In this document: piece after piece, positions 47,658-57,520 of the stretch
How the letters are laid out: each line of letters opens with the position of its first letter
Position numbering within the stretch: position 1 is the first letter of the stretch
Source: Pseudovibrio japonicus
Lineage (GTDB): Bacteria > Pseudomonadota > Alphaproteobacteria > Rhizobiales > Stappiaceae
Reading direction: 5' to 3'
Assembly (NCBI RefSeq): GCF_014651595.1
Contig: NZ_BMXE01000004.1
Coordinates: 248,001-312,000, forward strand
Length of the DNA stretch: 64,000 nt
The notes under the pieces: generated by a model
What the model saw: only the letters and a program-made list of their open reading frames with translations
Database searches by the model: none
Told to the model about the DNA's origin: nothing
Translations under genes and position numbers: made by a program

Positions 47658-49484
47658 TTATTCGACAGTAACAGACTTGGCCAGATTGCGTGGCTGGTCA
47701 ACATCCGTGCCCATGAAGACCGCAGTATGGTAGGCAAGCATCTGCAATGGCAGCGCATAGATGACAGGTGCCAAAATTTCAGGAACTTCCGGCAGAATAA
47801 TCATCTGATCCGGCGCAACACCGACCGCTGCCGCACCTTTTTCGTCCGTGAACAAGGCAATCTCACCACCACGCGCTGCCACTTCCTGCATGTTGGAAAC
47901 GGTTTTCTCGTAAACACCATCAAACGGCGCCACAACGAGAACCGGCATATTCTCATCAATCAGTGCAATCGGGCCATGCTTCAACTCACCAGCCGCATAT
48001 CCTTCGGCGTGAATATAAGAGAGTTCTTTCAGCTTCAGCGCCCCTTCAAGTGCCAGTGGGAAGTTGGTCCCACGACCGAGGAACAGCGCATGATGCTTCT
48101 TCGACATCCACGGTGCCATCTTCTCAATCTGCGGCTCCAGCTTCAAAGCCTGCATTGTGTGCGCTGGCAGCTCTGACAAGGCACCTACCAGTTCCTTCTC
48201 CTGGTCTGCACTTATATGTCCGCGCTGGCGGCCCGCGAGTACCGCTAAGCTGGCAAGAACGGCCAGCTGGCAGGTGAAGGCTTTCGTGGACGCAACACCA
48301 ACTTCAGCTCCGGCAAAAAGTGGAAATACCAGATCAGATTCACGGGCAATTGTGCTTTCAGCCACATTCACAACAGCACCGATGGTCATGCCCTGCTCTT
48401 TACAATAGCGAAGCGAGGCAAGCGTATCTGCCGTTTCACCGGACTGAGAGATAAACAGAGCCAGATCACCTTCCGCAAGTGGCATCTCCCGGTAGCGGAA
48501 CTCAGAGGCAATATCGATATCAACCGGAAGCCGCGCGTACTTCTCAAACCAGTACTTCGCAGTCAGGCCAGCATAATACGCAGTACCACAAGCAGAGATC
48601 ACCAGACGGTTGATCTTGGAGAAGTCAAAATCATTACCCTCCGGCAGACTAACCTGCCCCTCACTGAACTTCAGATACTGGGAAAGTGCATGCCCCAAAA
48701 CCTCAGGCTGCTCATGAATCTCTTTGTCCATGAAATGACGGTAGTTTCCCTTATCCATCATGGAGGAACTAACGCTGGAAGTCTGAACCGCACGCTCTAC
48801 AGCAGTATTGTTCTCATCAAAGATCTGGGCGCCAGCGCGCTCAACAACCACCCAGTCGCCTTCTTCAAGGTAGCTGATACGGTCCGTGAACGGCGACAGC
48901 GCAATCGCGTCAGATCCAAGGAACATCTCACCTTCGCCGTACCCTACAGCCAGTGGGGAACCGCGGCGTGCACCAATCATCAGGTCATCATGTTTTGCAA
49001 ACAAAAAAACCAAGGAGAAGGCGCCTTTCAACCGGCCAAGAGCAGCTGCAACCGCGTCCTGCGGAGATTTGCCGCTTTTTACTTCAAGGGAAACAAGGTG
49101 CGCAACGACTTCACTATCTGTCTCGGTGGAGAGGCACACACCGGCGCCGCGAACATATTCCTGCAGTTCAAGGAAGTTCTCGATAATACCGTTGTGCACC
49201 ACCATGATACCGTCAGAGGCGTGCGGGTGTGCGTTCTCAACGGTCGGCGCGCCATGGGTCGCCCAACGGGTGTGTCCAATACCGCTGTTGCCGGAAAGCG
49301 GATCGCTCTCAAGCAAAGCTTCCAGATTACGCAGTTTTCCCTTCGCACGCCGGCGAGCCAGCTCGCCATTCTCTACAGTTGCAATACCTGCAGAGTCATA
49401 TCCGCGATATTCAAGCCGTTTCAGCGCGTCAACCAGCAATGGTGCAACAGGTGTCTGCCCCAAAATACCTATAATACCGCACAT
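47658..49484 (-). CDS. glmS: Glutamine-fructose-6-phosphate aminotransferase
   Basis: The 608-residue enzyme makes glucosamine-6-phosphate for peptidoglycan and LPS. The N-terminal glutaminase starts with the catalytic Cys after Met (MCGIIGILG), and two SIS isomerase domains follow (SACGTAYYAG, and LGRGTNFPLALEGALKLKE), ending in NLAKSVTVE. AAGGAG precedes ATG 49484; an upstream in-frame codon at 49514 would bury the essential Cys. It follows glmU by 170 bases on the same strand. No glmS ribozyme pattern was seen. Confidence 0.97.
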   Translation of the reverse strand: MCGIIGILGQTPVAPLLVDALKRLEYRGYDSAGIATVENGELARRRAKGKLRNLEALLESDPLSGNSGIGHTRWATHGAPTVENAHPHASDGIMVVHNGIIENFLELQEYVRGAGVCLSTETDSEVVAHLVSLEVKSGKSPQDAVAAALGRLKGAFSLVFLFAKHDDLMIGARRGSPLAVGYGEGEMFLGSDAIALSPFTDRISYLEEGDWVVVERAGAQIFDENNTAVERAVQTSSVSSSMMDKGNYRHFMDKEIHEQPEVLGHALSQYLKFSEGQVSLPEGNDFDFSKINRLVISACGTAYYAGLTAKYWFEKYARLPVDIDIASEFRYREMPLAEGDLALFISQSGETADTLASLRYCKEQGMTIGAVVNVAESTIARESDLVFPLFAGAEVGVASTKAFTCQLAVLASLAVLAGRQRGHISADQEKELVGALSELPAHTMQALKLEPQIEKMAPWMSKKHHALFLGRGTNFPLALEGALKLKELSYIHAEGYAAGELKHGPIALIDENMPVLVVAPFDGVYEKTVSNMQEVAARGGEIALFTDEKGAAAVGVAPDQMIILPEVPEILAPVIYALPLQMLAYHTAVFMGTDVDQPRNLAKSVTVE

Positions 49485-49619
49485 ATATGTTCTCCTTGAA
49501 ATCCCCTCTCGCAACTGATGCGAGCACCTTTAGTTTGGCTAGTCTTTAGCCCGAAGCCTCTTTGCGAGGGAAATCAATCCGTGTTTCGTTTCGTTACAAC
49601 TTGAGGATAAATGATATGA

Positions 49620-49641
49620 ACACTGCTCTAATCGGCAGTGT
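49620..49641 (-). promoter_or_regulatory. Small hairpin between glmU and glmS
   Basis: ACACTGC and GCAGTGT form a perfect 7-bp stem with an eight-base loop, followed on the minus strand by TTCATATCATTT. It may be a weak terminator or attenuator of glmU transcripts. Confidence 0.4.
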
Positions 49642-49654
49642 GCAGCACCACTAC

Positions 49655-51013
49655 TCAGCCCTTTCTTAAAGCCTTAGCCGCAGATAGCTTCTTGCGCATG
49701 AGGGTCGCGCGGCCTTCTTTGTTCACCTGCTGGCTTCTACTGATAGCCAATGCATTTTCCGGTACATCGGCAGTCACCACAGATCCGGCAGCAACAAACG
49801 CACCGTCACCCAGCTTCAAAGGAGCAACCAGAACGCTGTTTGACCCGACGAAGCTTCCCGCACCAATATCTGTGTGATGCTTTAGATAGCCGTCATAGTT
49901 GCAGGTGATCGTCCCCGCGCCGATGTTGGACTTTTCACCAATGCGCGCGTCACCAATGTAGGAAAGGTGATTAACTTTGGCGCCTGCTTCCACTTGAGCA
50001 TTCTTTATCTCAACAAAGTTGCCCACATGAGCCCCTTCGCCAATCTCAGCACCCGGACGCAGCCGTGAGTAGGGCCCAACCATTGCATCTGAGCTCACAT
50101 GGGCCTTTTCCAGATGCGAAAACGCACGGATCCGCGCGGCGCCATCCACCTTAACACCTGGACCAAATACAACGTTCGGCTCAACAACTACATCAGGCCC
50201 AATCTCAGTATCGTAGGAGAAGTAGACAGTCTCAGGCGCCTGTAAAGTGACCCCGTTCTCCATAAAGGTTTCGCGCTGTGCCTGCTGGAAAACCGCTTCA
50301 CACGAGGCAAGCTGAGCGCGGTTGTTGATACCCTGAACTTCCTTCTCATCAGCAAGTTCAGAAACAACCCGCATCCCTTTGCTACGCGCAACTTCAACAG
50401 CATCGGTGAGGTAATACTCACCTTTGGCGTTGTCGTTTCTGATCTCAGCAATCAACTCAGGCAACACTTTTCCGGTAAACGCCATGATACCTGAATTGCA
50501 AAGATTGACGCTGCGTTCATCGTCGCTTGCGTCCTTTTCCTCTCGAATCGCTACAAGTTCTCCATCATTCTCCAAAAGCCGTCCATACCCGAAGGGGTTT
50601 GCAGCCTCAAAACCGAGCACCACCACATCAGCACCGCCAGACAGCCGCTTGCGCAGACGGTGCAGCGTTTCTGCAGTTATGAGCGGTGCATCTCCACAAA
50701 GAACCAGAACATGATCAGAAGTATCACGATAAGCTGTTTCAGCCGCCTTCACTGCATGCGCAGTACCCAACCGATCCACCTGCACGTGGCAGCTCGCGTG
50801 CGGCACATGGCTCAAAATATGCTCTTCCAGCTTGGGCATCTCAGGCCCAACGACAACGGCCACCTTATCCGCGCCGGCACCGACAACCGAGTTCAGCACA
50901 TGGCCCACAAGCGGAAGCCCACCAATTTCATGCATCACCTTTGGCAGGGTCGAACGCATACGCGTTCCTAATCCAGCAGCCAGAACAATTGCCAAACAAG
51001 AACTATTGGACAT
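49655..51013 (-). CDS. glmU: Bifunctional UDP-N-acetylglucosamine pyrophosphorylase / glucosamine-1-phosphate acetyltransferase
   Basis: The 452-residue protein makes UDP-GlcNAc in two steps. The N-terminal domain has the nucleotide loop LAAGLGTRMRSTLPKVMH, and the C-terminal half is a left-handed beta helix with NIGAGTITCNYDGYLKHHT, the acetyltransferase active site. With glmS downstream it forms a common alphaproteobacterial pair for cell-wall precursor supply. Confidence 0.96.
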   Translation of the reverse strand: MSNSSCLAIVLAAGLGTRMRSTLPKVMHEIGGLPLVGHVLNSVVGAGADKVAVVVGPEMPKLEEHILSHVPHASCHVQVDRLGTAHAVKAAETAYRDTSDHVLVLCGDAPLITAETLHRLRKRLSGGADVVVLGFEAANPFGYGRLLENDGELVAIREEKDASDDERSVNLCNSGIMAFTGKVLPELIAEIRNDNAKGEYYLTDAVEVARSKGMRVVSELADEKEVQGINNRAQLASCEAVFQQAQRETFMENGVTLQAPETVYFSYDTEIGPDVVVEPNVVFGPGVKVDGAARIRAFSHLEKAHVSSDAMVGPYSRLRPGAEIGEGAHVGNFVEIKNAQVEAGAKVNHLSYIGDARIGEKSNIGAGTITCNYDGYLKHHTDIGAGSFVGSNSVLVAPLKLGDGAFVAAGSVVTADVPENALAISRSQQVNKEGRATLMRKKLSAAKALRKG

Positions 51014-51243
51014 GCAAACCCCTTGGGTAACCTAGAATTATAAACTGACAGGCAAATTGCACGAGACCTTTGTTATTTCAAAGAATAACCCGGCGCTTTC
51101 ACCAAGAAAATCAGCGCACCCCGAGAAATAGCAGGCAGAGCTTAAAAGTTCCTCCAGAGCTGCGTTTGCATTTTGTTAACCATAAAACAACAAAGTAATC
51201 CATAGTATTACAATAAGATTCGATTTGGAGGCGACTGGAAGCG

Positions 51244-52227
51244 TTGCTGCTCCCTCATAAAATCAACGAGTTACGAGAAAAGCCCAAAGTACTGCAAGAA
51301 CGTGTGACCGTGCTTGCATGGGGTATTGCTGCACTCTCGTTTGCGGCCCTTGCTGCCTCTGCAATACAAATGCCGGGTAAGTTTGCGCATCAGGCTCCTA
51401 CTTATGAGCCCGCAGCACTTCCCCTCCCATTGCCCGGCCCGGTCACCACAACAGCCTCAACAGGCAGAACGGAACCACTGACCGCGGTCCAGATGTATGA
51501 CAGCACCAGAAAAGTCGAATCGGAAAGTGACCTGCAAAACTCACGTGAGCTACATGCGATACGGGAGGAAATTATCTCACTACGCCGCTCCCTGCTACGC
51601 ATCACTGAGCAAAATCGCAGACTGTCACACCAGCTCAAAACGCTTGAAGAAGCTACCAAACATGCAAGAGCAGAGCCCAAGCCAAATCTACTACCGCCTA
51701 GGAAAGCCGCTAACACCGGGCAGGATCATGTTGCACCAGTTGAAACTCTCCCGGCACCTGAGCTTTTACAGAAACAACAACCTTCTGACACAGCGGGCCC
51801 AATACCCGAGATGATACTCTCCAAAGTCGTAGCAGTTCCGAACGCCACACCAACAAAAGAAGCTGCACCTGAACCTGTTGTCGCGGAGCCCTTAAAGACG
51901 ATATTACCCGCACTGCCCAAGTTTCACAAAACCCCTGCAGCAGGAAAATTACACCAGTCTGGTGCTGGCAAAATCACACGCACGTCCTTCGCAGTTGATC
52001 TGGGTAATTTTGATAACGCCACGTCGGTTGAAAGCCAATGGCGTGAGCTGACGGAATCCAAACCACTGCTGCTGGGAGACCTGACAAAACGCGTCTCTGC
52101 AACGAGCACGAATGGCGCAACGCAGTACACCCTGACAGCAGGACCCTTTTACAACGCGGCTGACACCGCTCTGGTCTGTGCTAGGCTGGCGAGAGAAAAA
52201 GTCAATTGCGCACCCACCACTTTCTAA
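51244..52227 (+). CDS. Membrane-anchored protein with coiled coil and SPOR-like C-terminus
   Basis: The 327-residue protein has a cytoplasmic start, one transmembrane helix (about 20-42), a Pro-rich linker, a coiled coil (about 98-145, with EIISLRRSLLRITEQNRRLSHQL), a Pro/Ala-rich stretch, and a C-terminal domain of about 80 residues. That domain (FAVDLGNFDNATSVESQW, then TLTAGPFYNAADTALVCARL) resembles the SPOR/ferredoxin-like fold that binds denuded glycan strands. The start is a TTG without an ideal ribosome site. I infer a periplasmic envelope role; no specific family name is certain. Confidence 0.65.
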   Translation: MLLPHKINELREKPKVLQERVTVLAWGIAALSFAALAASAIQMPGKFAHQAPTYEPAALPLPLPGPVTTTASTGRTEPLTAVQMYDSTRKVESESDLQNSRELHAIREEIISLRRSLLRITEQNRRLSHQLKTLEEATKHARAEPKPNLLPPRKAANTGQDHVAPVETLPAPELLQKQQPSDTAGPIPEMILSKVVAVPNATPTKEAAPEPVVAEPLKTILPALPKFHKTPAAGKLHQSGAGKITRTSFAVDLGNFDNATSVESQWRELTESKPLLLGDLTKRVSATSTNGATQYTLTAGPFYNAADTALVCARLAREKVNCAPTTF

Positions 52228-52327
52228 TAGATTCCCAGCATCGTTTACACCTTAGATCTAGGAATGACGTATTTGACGAGCAGCTGAGCTTGTTCTACGC
52301 CGCCCAGATCACATTGGAATATTACGC

Positions 52328-53260
52328 GTGCCAAATTCATCTACGAACTCCTATGGGCCTTCGACCTACGCCCTGTTGTTTCTCATGCCCATATTCATGA
52401 GTTCCAATATCATTATTGCCAAGCCCGCCCTGACGCATACAGAGCCATGGACCCTTGCCTTTTTCAGGTGGGGCCTTGCCGCACTTATCCTGCTGCCGTT
52501 CACCTACCGCGAATTAAAAGCCTGCCTGCCCCTGATCCGCGAAAACCTCAAGCTCCTCAGCTTCATGGCGTTTCTGGGTATGTGGATCTGCGGTGCAATT
52601 GTGTATCTGGCACTAAAGGAGACCTCCGCCACCAACGGCACGCTGATCTACTCTGCAGCCCCCGCCTTGATCCTCGCACTTGAATGGCTCTTTAGAGGCC
52701 GCACTGTGGCCCTGCGAGAGTTTGTAGGCATCTTACTCGCAATCGCCGGAGTGTCTGTCATTGTCACTAAGGGCTCTCTGGGCAATCTGCTCGGCCTGCA
52801 GTTCAACAGCGGGGACCTGCTGTTTGCGCTATGCACATTGAGTTGGGCAATCTATTCAGTGCTCATCAAGAAGAGCCAGCTTCAGGGCATGTCAACGGTC
52901 CCTCTTTTTGCGACCATTGCCATTTTTGGCACCATCATGTTGGCGCCGTTCGCAATCGCAGAAATGGCAATCACGAAGTCAGTACCCAACACCGGTGAAG
53001 TCTGGACGTCCATTGCTGGCGTTGTTCTTATTGCTTCTCTTGCATCGTTTCTGACCTACCAGTTTAGCATTCGCGCCGTTGGCCCCTTTGTTGCTGGCAT
53101 GTTCATGTACCTGATGACACCCTACGGTGTTGCAATGGCAGTTTTGTTTTTGGGCGAGCGACTCCAGACATTCCACTACCTTGGCTTCGTACCCATCATG
53201 GCGGGTCTTATGCTGGCAACCCTACCCGCAAATACGCTCAGACGAAGGGTGAGCGCGTAA
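52328..53260 (+). CDS. EamA/DMT family transporter
   Basis: The 310-residue protein has about ten transmembrane segments in two EamA halves. It has the motif ALFFLMPIFMSSNIIIAKP-like first helix and RWGLAALILLP in the second helix. The start is a GTG at 52328 with a weak upstream site. Substrate unknown. It is a separate gene from the EamA gene at 18 kb, with little sequence identity by eye. Confidence 0.88.
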   Translation: MPNSSTNSYGPSTYALLFLMPIFMSSNIIIAKPALTHTEPWTLAFFRWGLAALILLPFTYRELKACLPLIRENLKLLSFMAFLGMWICGAIVYLALKETSATNGTLIYSAAPALILALEWLFRGRTVALREFVGILLAIAGVSVIVTKGSLGNLLGLQFNSGDLLFALCTLSWAIYSVLIKKSQLQGMSTVPLFATIAIFGTIMLAPFAIAEMAITKSVPNTGEVWTSIAGVVLIASLASFLTYQFSIRAVGPFVAGMFMYLMTPYGVAMAVLFLGERLQTFHYLGFVPIMAGLMLATLPANTLRRRVSA

Positions 53261-53286
53261 CGCCCTCTCCAATGACCGGACAACAA

Positions 53287-53311
53287 AAAAGCAGGCCCAA
53301 GGCCTGCTTTT
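53287..53311. terminator. Bidirectional terminator between the EamA gene and ccdA
   Basis: AAAAGCAGGCC pairs perfectly with GGCCTGCTTTT around a three-base loop. A-runs and T-runs flank it on both sides, so it can serve both convergent genes. Confidence 0.9.
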
Positions 53312-53336
53312 CTTATCTCGATATCTGACGGGTAAC

Positions 53337-54074
53337 CTAGCCGATCTGAGAGAAGATCGGGAAGGTATCCAGCAGCCAGAAAGAGAACGCCTGAATGTAG
53401 CCAGTTAGGAAACCAACGCCGGTGAGCACCAAGAAGGCACCCATAACCTTCTCAACTTTGCCCATGTGCTTGCGAAAACGTGACATGAAGCCCATGAACG
53501 GCCCGGCAAACATCGCGGCAATCATGAACGGCACACCAATACCCAACGCATAGGCCGAAAGCAGTATGACGCCCTGATTAACAGAGGCCTGCGTCCCAGC
53601 AATCAAAAGAATACTCGCCAGAACCGGGCCGATGCATGGCGTCCAACCAAAGCCGAACGCAAGGCCCATCAGATAAGCACCACCAAAGCCACCCGGTTGA
53701 CGGTCAATCTGCACACGCGCTTCACGGTAAAGGAACCCAATCTTAAAAGCTCCGAGGAAATGCAAGCCCATGATGATGATCATGGCACCGGCCAAATAGG
53801 CAAGGTACTGCGAGTATTGCAAAACATACTGACCAAGGAACGAGGCACTTGCGCCAAGCAGCACGAACACAGTAGAGAACCCGGCTACAAAGCACATGGC
53901 AGCAATCATGATCCTGTTGCTCTGCGCTGCGCTCTTCTTGTGGCTCGTCACCTCTTCAATGGATAGACCAGCGATATATCCCAGATAAGGCGGCACCAGC
54001 GGTAAGACGCAAGGTGAAACAAAAGACAAAATGCCGGCGAAAAATGCACCCCAAAGGGTGATGTCTTGCAACAT
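53337..54074 (-). CDS. ccdA: Cytochrome c biogenesis protein CcdA
   Basis: The 245-residue protein has six hydrophobic helices and the paired cysteines of the CcdA/DsbD membrane domain, in FVSPCVLPLVPPYLGYIAGLS and WTPCIGPVLASI. It carries electrons across the membrane to reduce periplasmic thiols for cytochrome c assembly. It stands alone on the minus strand; no thioredoxin-like partner (CcsX/ResA) is adjacent. Confidence 0.92.
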   Translation of the reverse strand: MLQDITLWGAFFAGILSFVSPCVLPLVPPYLGYIAGLSIEEVTSHKKSAAQSNRIMIAAMCFVAGFSTVFVLLGASASFLGQYVLQYSQYLAYLAGAMIIIMGLHFLGAFKIGFLYREARVQIDRQPGGFGGAYLMGLAFGFGWTPCIGPVLASILLIAGTQASVNQGVILLSAYALGIGVPFMIAAMFAGPFMGFMSRFRKHMGKVEKVMGAFLVLTGVGFLTGYIQAFSFWLLDTFPIFSQIG

Positions 54075-54298
54075 ATAGCTTTCCTAATTCCGTTTGGAAT
54101 GCATCTGCACGATCCAGCGTATTCGCAAAAAGACTGCGTGCTAACATCATAGACCTGCACAGATGAATAACGCTTATATATACAATTTTGCCGGAAGTTG
54201 GATGTGTTTTGTCAAACAGGCAAGAAAATCTGCGACACTTTTTGGTGAACGGCAATCAAAAATACCTGATTGCCGTTCACAAATTCAGCGAGTGACCC

Positions 54299-54736
54299 TT
54301 AGGCCTTGTCCCTAACAACCAGAACAGACTGGTTGGCATGACGTACAACGCGGGCAGCGTTTGGCCCAAGAAGGAAGTCCTTAAGCTCAGGACGATGTGA
54401 AGAAAGAACGATCAGATCAGTGCCCAGCTTGTTCGCTGCGCCGGTGATCTCTTCATAGATTGTTCCATGGGCAATATGCCCTTTCACATCCAGCTCATCA
54501 TCAGGAAGCTGGGTATCCAGAAACTGTTCCAGAGCTTCACGCGTACGCTCCAGAGCCTCAGTTTCAAACTCTTTGGCAAAGAAACTACCCACAATCGATT
54601 TTCCAAAATCGGGCAGAACCGTCACCACATGAAGCTGGGCTTTATAATAACGAGCCAGATCAACAGCCACGGGAAGCGCAGTTTTCCAGCTACTTTCTTC
54701 GTTCAAATCCAAAGGCAGCAAGATATTGGAGTACAT
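54299..54736 (-). CDS. Universal stress protein UspA family (TRAP-linked)
   Basis: The 145-residue protein has the USP fold: N-terminal NILLPLDLNEESSWKTALPVAV, and the C-terminal phosphate loop in SSHRPELKDFLLGPNAARVVRHANQSVLVV. It is the last gene of the TAXI-TRAP operon, 40 bases after the TRAP permease. In Halomonas, the Usp TeaD is encoded with a TRAP importer and adjusts its activity by binding ATP; a similar role here is inference from position. Confidence 0.88.
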   Translation of the reverse strand: MYSNILLPLDLNEESSWKTALPVAVDLARYYKAQLHVVTVLPDFGKSIVGSFFAKEFETEALERTREALEQFLDTQLPDDELDVKGHIAHGTIYEEITGAANKLGTDLIVLSSHRPELKDFLLGPNAARVVRHANQSVLVVRDKA

Positions 54737-54776
54737 TTCCCAACTCCTTAAAATTTATAGTTTGTGGCACAGCCCG

Positions 54777-57404
54777 CTAAAAAGCGGGCTGTGTTTGGCG
54801 TCGGCGTTGAAGCATAACGACCAGCAATAGCAAGAGCAAAGCAGGAATATAGAACAGCTCCTGTGGCATCCGTTCTGCATCAACCTGTGTGCTTACAATC
54901 TGAACCGGATTATCCGCGTAAAAATCAAAGTCCTGCAGTTTTTCGGCAAACTCAGTACCTGGGAATGGTTCATCAACCGCCATTGTACCGTTATCATCCA
55001 TGGTGATCAAACCAGCCGCTTCAAGCCGTGCTTCAGCGCCCTGTTCATCTCCGATAGTGAGCGGCAGTGTCAATGTCAGCATCTTGTCCATGTCGTCAAA
55101 ATCGGGACCTGCGAGGTTTAGACGCACCATATCACCCGGCTGTGCCTCATCAATCATCTCAACAATGCCGGGACCGGTCGCAGTCACATACGGGCTCTGA
55201 ACCTGATTGAGCCAGAAGTCCGGACGGAACAATGTGAAGGCGATCAGCAGAAGTGCTGCAGATTCCCATAGACGGGAGCGAGCAAAGAAGTACCCTTGCG
55301 TCGCCGCTGCAAACAACATCATGGCGACCACAGCGACAATGAAGACAAAGACTGCCTGGACAGCCGTTACGTCAATCAGAAGCAGATCAGTGTTGAAGAT
55401 GAACAGGAACGGCAGAGCCGCTGTACGCAGCGAGTAAATGAAGCCCTGAACACCGGTCTTGATCGGGTCACCACGGCTGATCGCCGCCGCAGCAAAGGCC
55501 GCAAGCCCCACAGGAGGCGTCACGTCCGCCATAATACCGAAGTAGAAGACGAAGAAGTGAACCGCAATCAGTGGCACAAGGAAACCAGTCTGTTCCCCCA
55601 GATCCACAACCACAAGCGCCATTAGCGAGGACACAACGAGGTAGTTTGCAGTAGTTGGCAGACCCATACCAAGGATCAGGCTCATCACAGCAACCAAAAC
55701 CAGCATAAGCAGCAGGTTACCGCCGGACAGGAACTCAACAAGCGCAGCAATCATCTGGTGCATACCGGTCAAAGACACAGTACCCACGATGATACCAGCA
55801 GCAGCCGTTGCAACCGCAATACCGATCATGTTGCGCGCGCCGCCAATCATGCCTTCGACAAAATCAACGATACCCTGCCATGTACGGCCAGCCTGGGAGT
55901 CACCGCGGAAGAAGGCCTTCAGCGGATGCTGTGTCACGACGATGAAGATCATCGCCATGGTTGCGTAGAATGCAGAAAGTGACGGTGAGAAGCGCTCAAC
56001 CAGAATACACCAGATCAGAACAACGATCGGCAGGATGAAGTAATAACCGGTACGGCCAACATCACCAGCAGCCGGGAGTTCTTTTATCGGTGCGTTCGGG
56101 TCATCAACCTCAAGGTCAGGAACCTGAGCAGCAATGTAAGCCAGAATGATGTAACCAGCCGCAAACAGCAACAGAACAATAGGGAACGTCAGAGACGGGA
56201 ACGCAGTCTTGGTCCAGCCCAGACCATAATAAACGGCCAGCCCCACAATGGTGATGCCGATAAAGCCGGTCAGAACGCCGATCAGACGTTGCATGACGGT
56301 GACATGCGTAGGTGGCTTAGGCAGACCTTTCAGGTTCATCTTCAGCGCTTCAAGGTGCACGATATACACCAGAGCGATATAGGAGATAACCGCTGGAACA
56401 AAGGCATGAACCACAACCTGATGGTAGCTGGTACCAGTAAATTCGGCAATCAGGAACGCAGCTGCACCCATCACAGGCGGCATCAGCTGGCCATTCACAG
56501 AGGAAGCCACTTCAACGGCACCCGCTTTTTCAGCCGGGAAGCCGGTCCGCTTCATCAGTGGAATGGTGAAAGTACCGGTGGTCACAACGTTTGCAATGGA
56601 GGACCCTGAGTAAAGGCCACTCATTGCAGACGCAAGAACAGCCGCCTTCGCAGGACCACCACGCAGGTGACCAAGAAGCGCAAAGGCAGCTTTAATGAAG
56701 TAGTTGCCTGCCCCGGCCTTTTCCAGCAATGAGCCGAAAAGAACGAACAGGAATATCATGGAAGCCGAAACGCCAACGGCCACACCAAAGACGCCCTCCT
56801 CCTGGATCCAGTAGTGCCACATGGCCTTACCATAGGAAGCACCACGCCACTGAATCACTTCCGGCAGCCACGCGGAATTACCGAACATGGCATACGCGAC
56901 GAAGATACCCGCAACGATAACCAGCGGCAAACCAAGGCTTCTGTAAACCGCGATCGCAAGCACAGCCAGACCTGTGGTGGCTGCAACCAGATCCATCTGA
57001 GTTGGGAGGCCAGCGCGATCGGCGAGCTGGTCACGCATGAACACAAGGTACAGACAAGACGCAGCACCTAAGAACGCGAGGATCCAGTCGTACCAGGGAA
57101 TGGTATGACGGGGACTGCGGGAAAAGAGAGGGTATGCAAAAGCGGCAAGGACCAGACCAAACGCCAGGTGAATATTGCGCACGTCAGAGTTGTCGAAGAT
57201 AAGCCTGATGCCGAATGTGTCATACAGCCAGAATGGCACGTTTGACGCCACATACAGCTGAAAGGCTGACCAAATAAAGGCAATGGCCGCAACCATCACG
57301 CCTAGGTTACCAGTTAGGTTTCGTGCACCGGTATCTGCCTGAGCGACCAGTTCCTGCGCATCAACTTGCGCCTTGTGTCGTTCTGGACTCATTCGCACCC
57401 CCAA
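54777..57404 (-). CDS. TRAP transporter fused permease (4TM+12TM) with DUF3394 domain
   Basis: The 875-residue protein is a fused DctQM-type TRAP permease as used with TAXI binding proteins. It has a helical N-terminus and then the large M-type domain (SGLYSGSSIANVVTTGTFTIPLMK, then GMGLPTTANYLVVSSL). The last roughly 170 residues carry a DUF3394-type soluble domain (AQPGDMVRLNLAGPDFDDMDKM) and a final helix. It uses a sodium gradient. I kept the TTG at 57404, which has AAGGAG upstream; ATG 57392 is the alternative. It follows the TAXI gene by 116 bases. Confidence 0.9.
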   Translation of the reverse strand: MGVRMSPERHKAQVDAQELVAQADTGARNLTGNLGVMVAAIAFIWSAFQLYVASNVPFWLYDTFGIRLIFDNSDVRNIHLAFGLVLAAFAYPLFSRSPRHTIPWYDWILAFLGAASCLYLVFMRDQLADRAGLPTQMDLVAATTGLAVLAIAVYRSLGLPLVIVAGIFVAYAMFGNSAWLPEVIQWRGASYGKAMWHYWIQEEGVFGVAVGVSASMIFLFVLFGSLLEKAGAGNYFIKAAFALLGHLRGGPAKAAVLASAMSGLYSGSSIANVVTTGTFTIPLMKRTGFPAEKAGAVEVASSVNGQLMPPVMGAAAFLIAEFTGTSYHQVVVHAFVPAVISYIALVYIVHLEALKMNLKGLPKPPTHVTVMQRLIGVLTGFIGITIVGLAVYYGLGWTKTAFPSLTFPIVLLLFAAGYIILAYIAAQVPDLEVDDPNAPIKELPAAGDVGRTGYYFILPIVVLIWCILVERFSPSLSAFYATMAMIFIVVTQHPLKAFFRGDSQAGRTWQGIVDFVEGMIGGARNMIGIAVATAAAGIIVGTVSLTGMHQMIAALVEFLSGGNLLLMLVLVAVMSLILGMGLPTTANYLVVSSLMALVVVDLGEQTGFLVPLIAVHFFVFYFGIMADVTPPVGLAAFAAAAISRGDPIKTGVQGFIYSLRTAALPFLFIFNTDLLLIDVTAVQAVFVFIVAVVAMMLFAAATQGYFFARSRLWESAALLLIAFTLFRPDFWLNQVQSPYVTATGPGIVEMIDEAQPGDMVRLNLAGPDFDDMDKMLTLTLPLTIGDEQGAEARLEAAGLITMDDNGTMAVDEPFPGTEFAEKLQDFDFYADNPVQIVSTQVDAERMPQELFYIPALLLLLLVVMLQRRRQTQPAF

Positions 57405-57520
57405 ATAAAGCTCCTTCTTTGCCTTAGTTGTAAAGGCAGAGCAAGGAACCTACTAAATCTCGTAGAAGCCAAAAATGCGGGGCAACATTGGCCCCGCATC
57501 CTAAGGAAAACTCGGTTAGA

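Noticed and set aside
47658-49700. glmS ribozyme ahead of glmS
   Set aside because: That ribozyme belongs to Gram-positive bacteria, and the 170-base gap here shows only a short hairpin.
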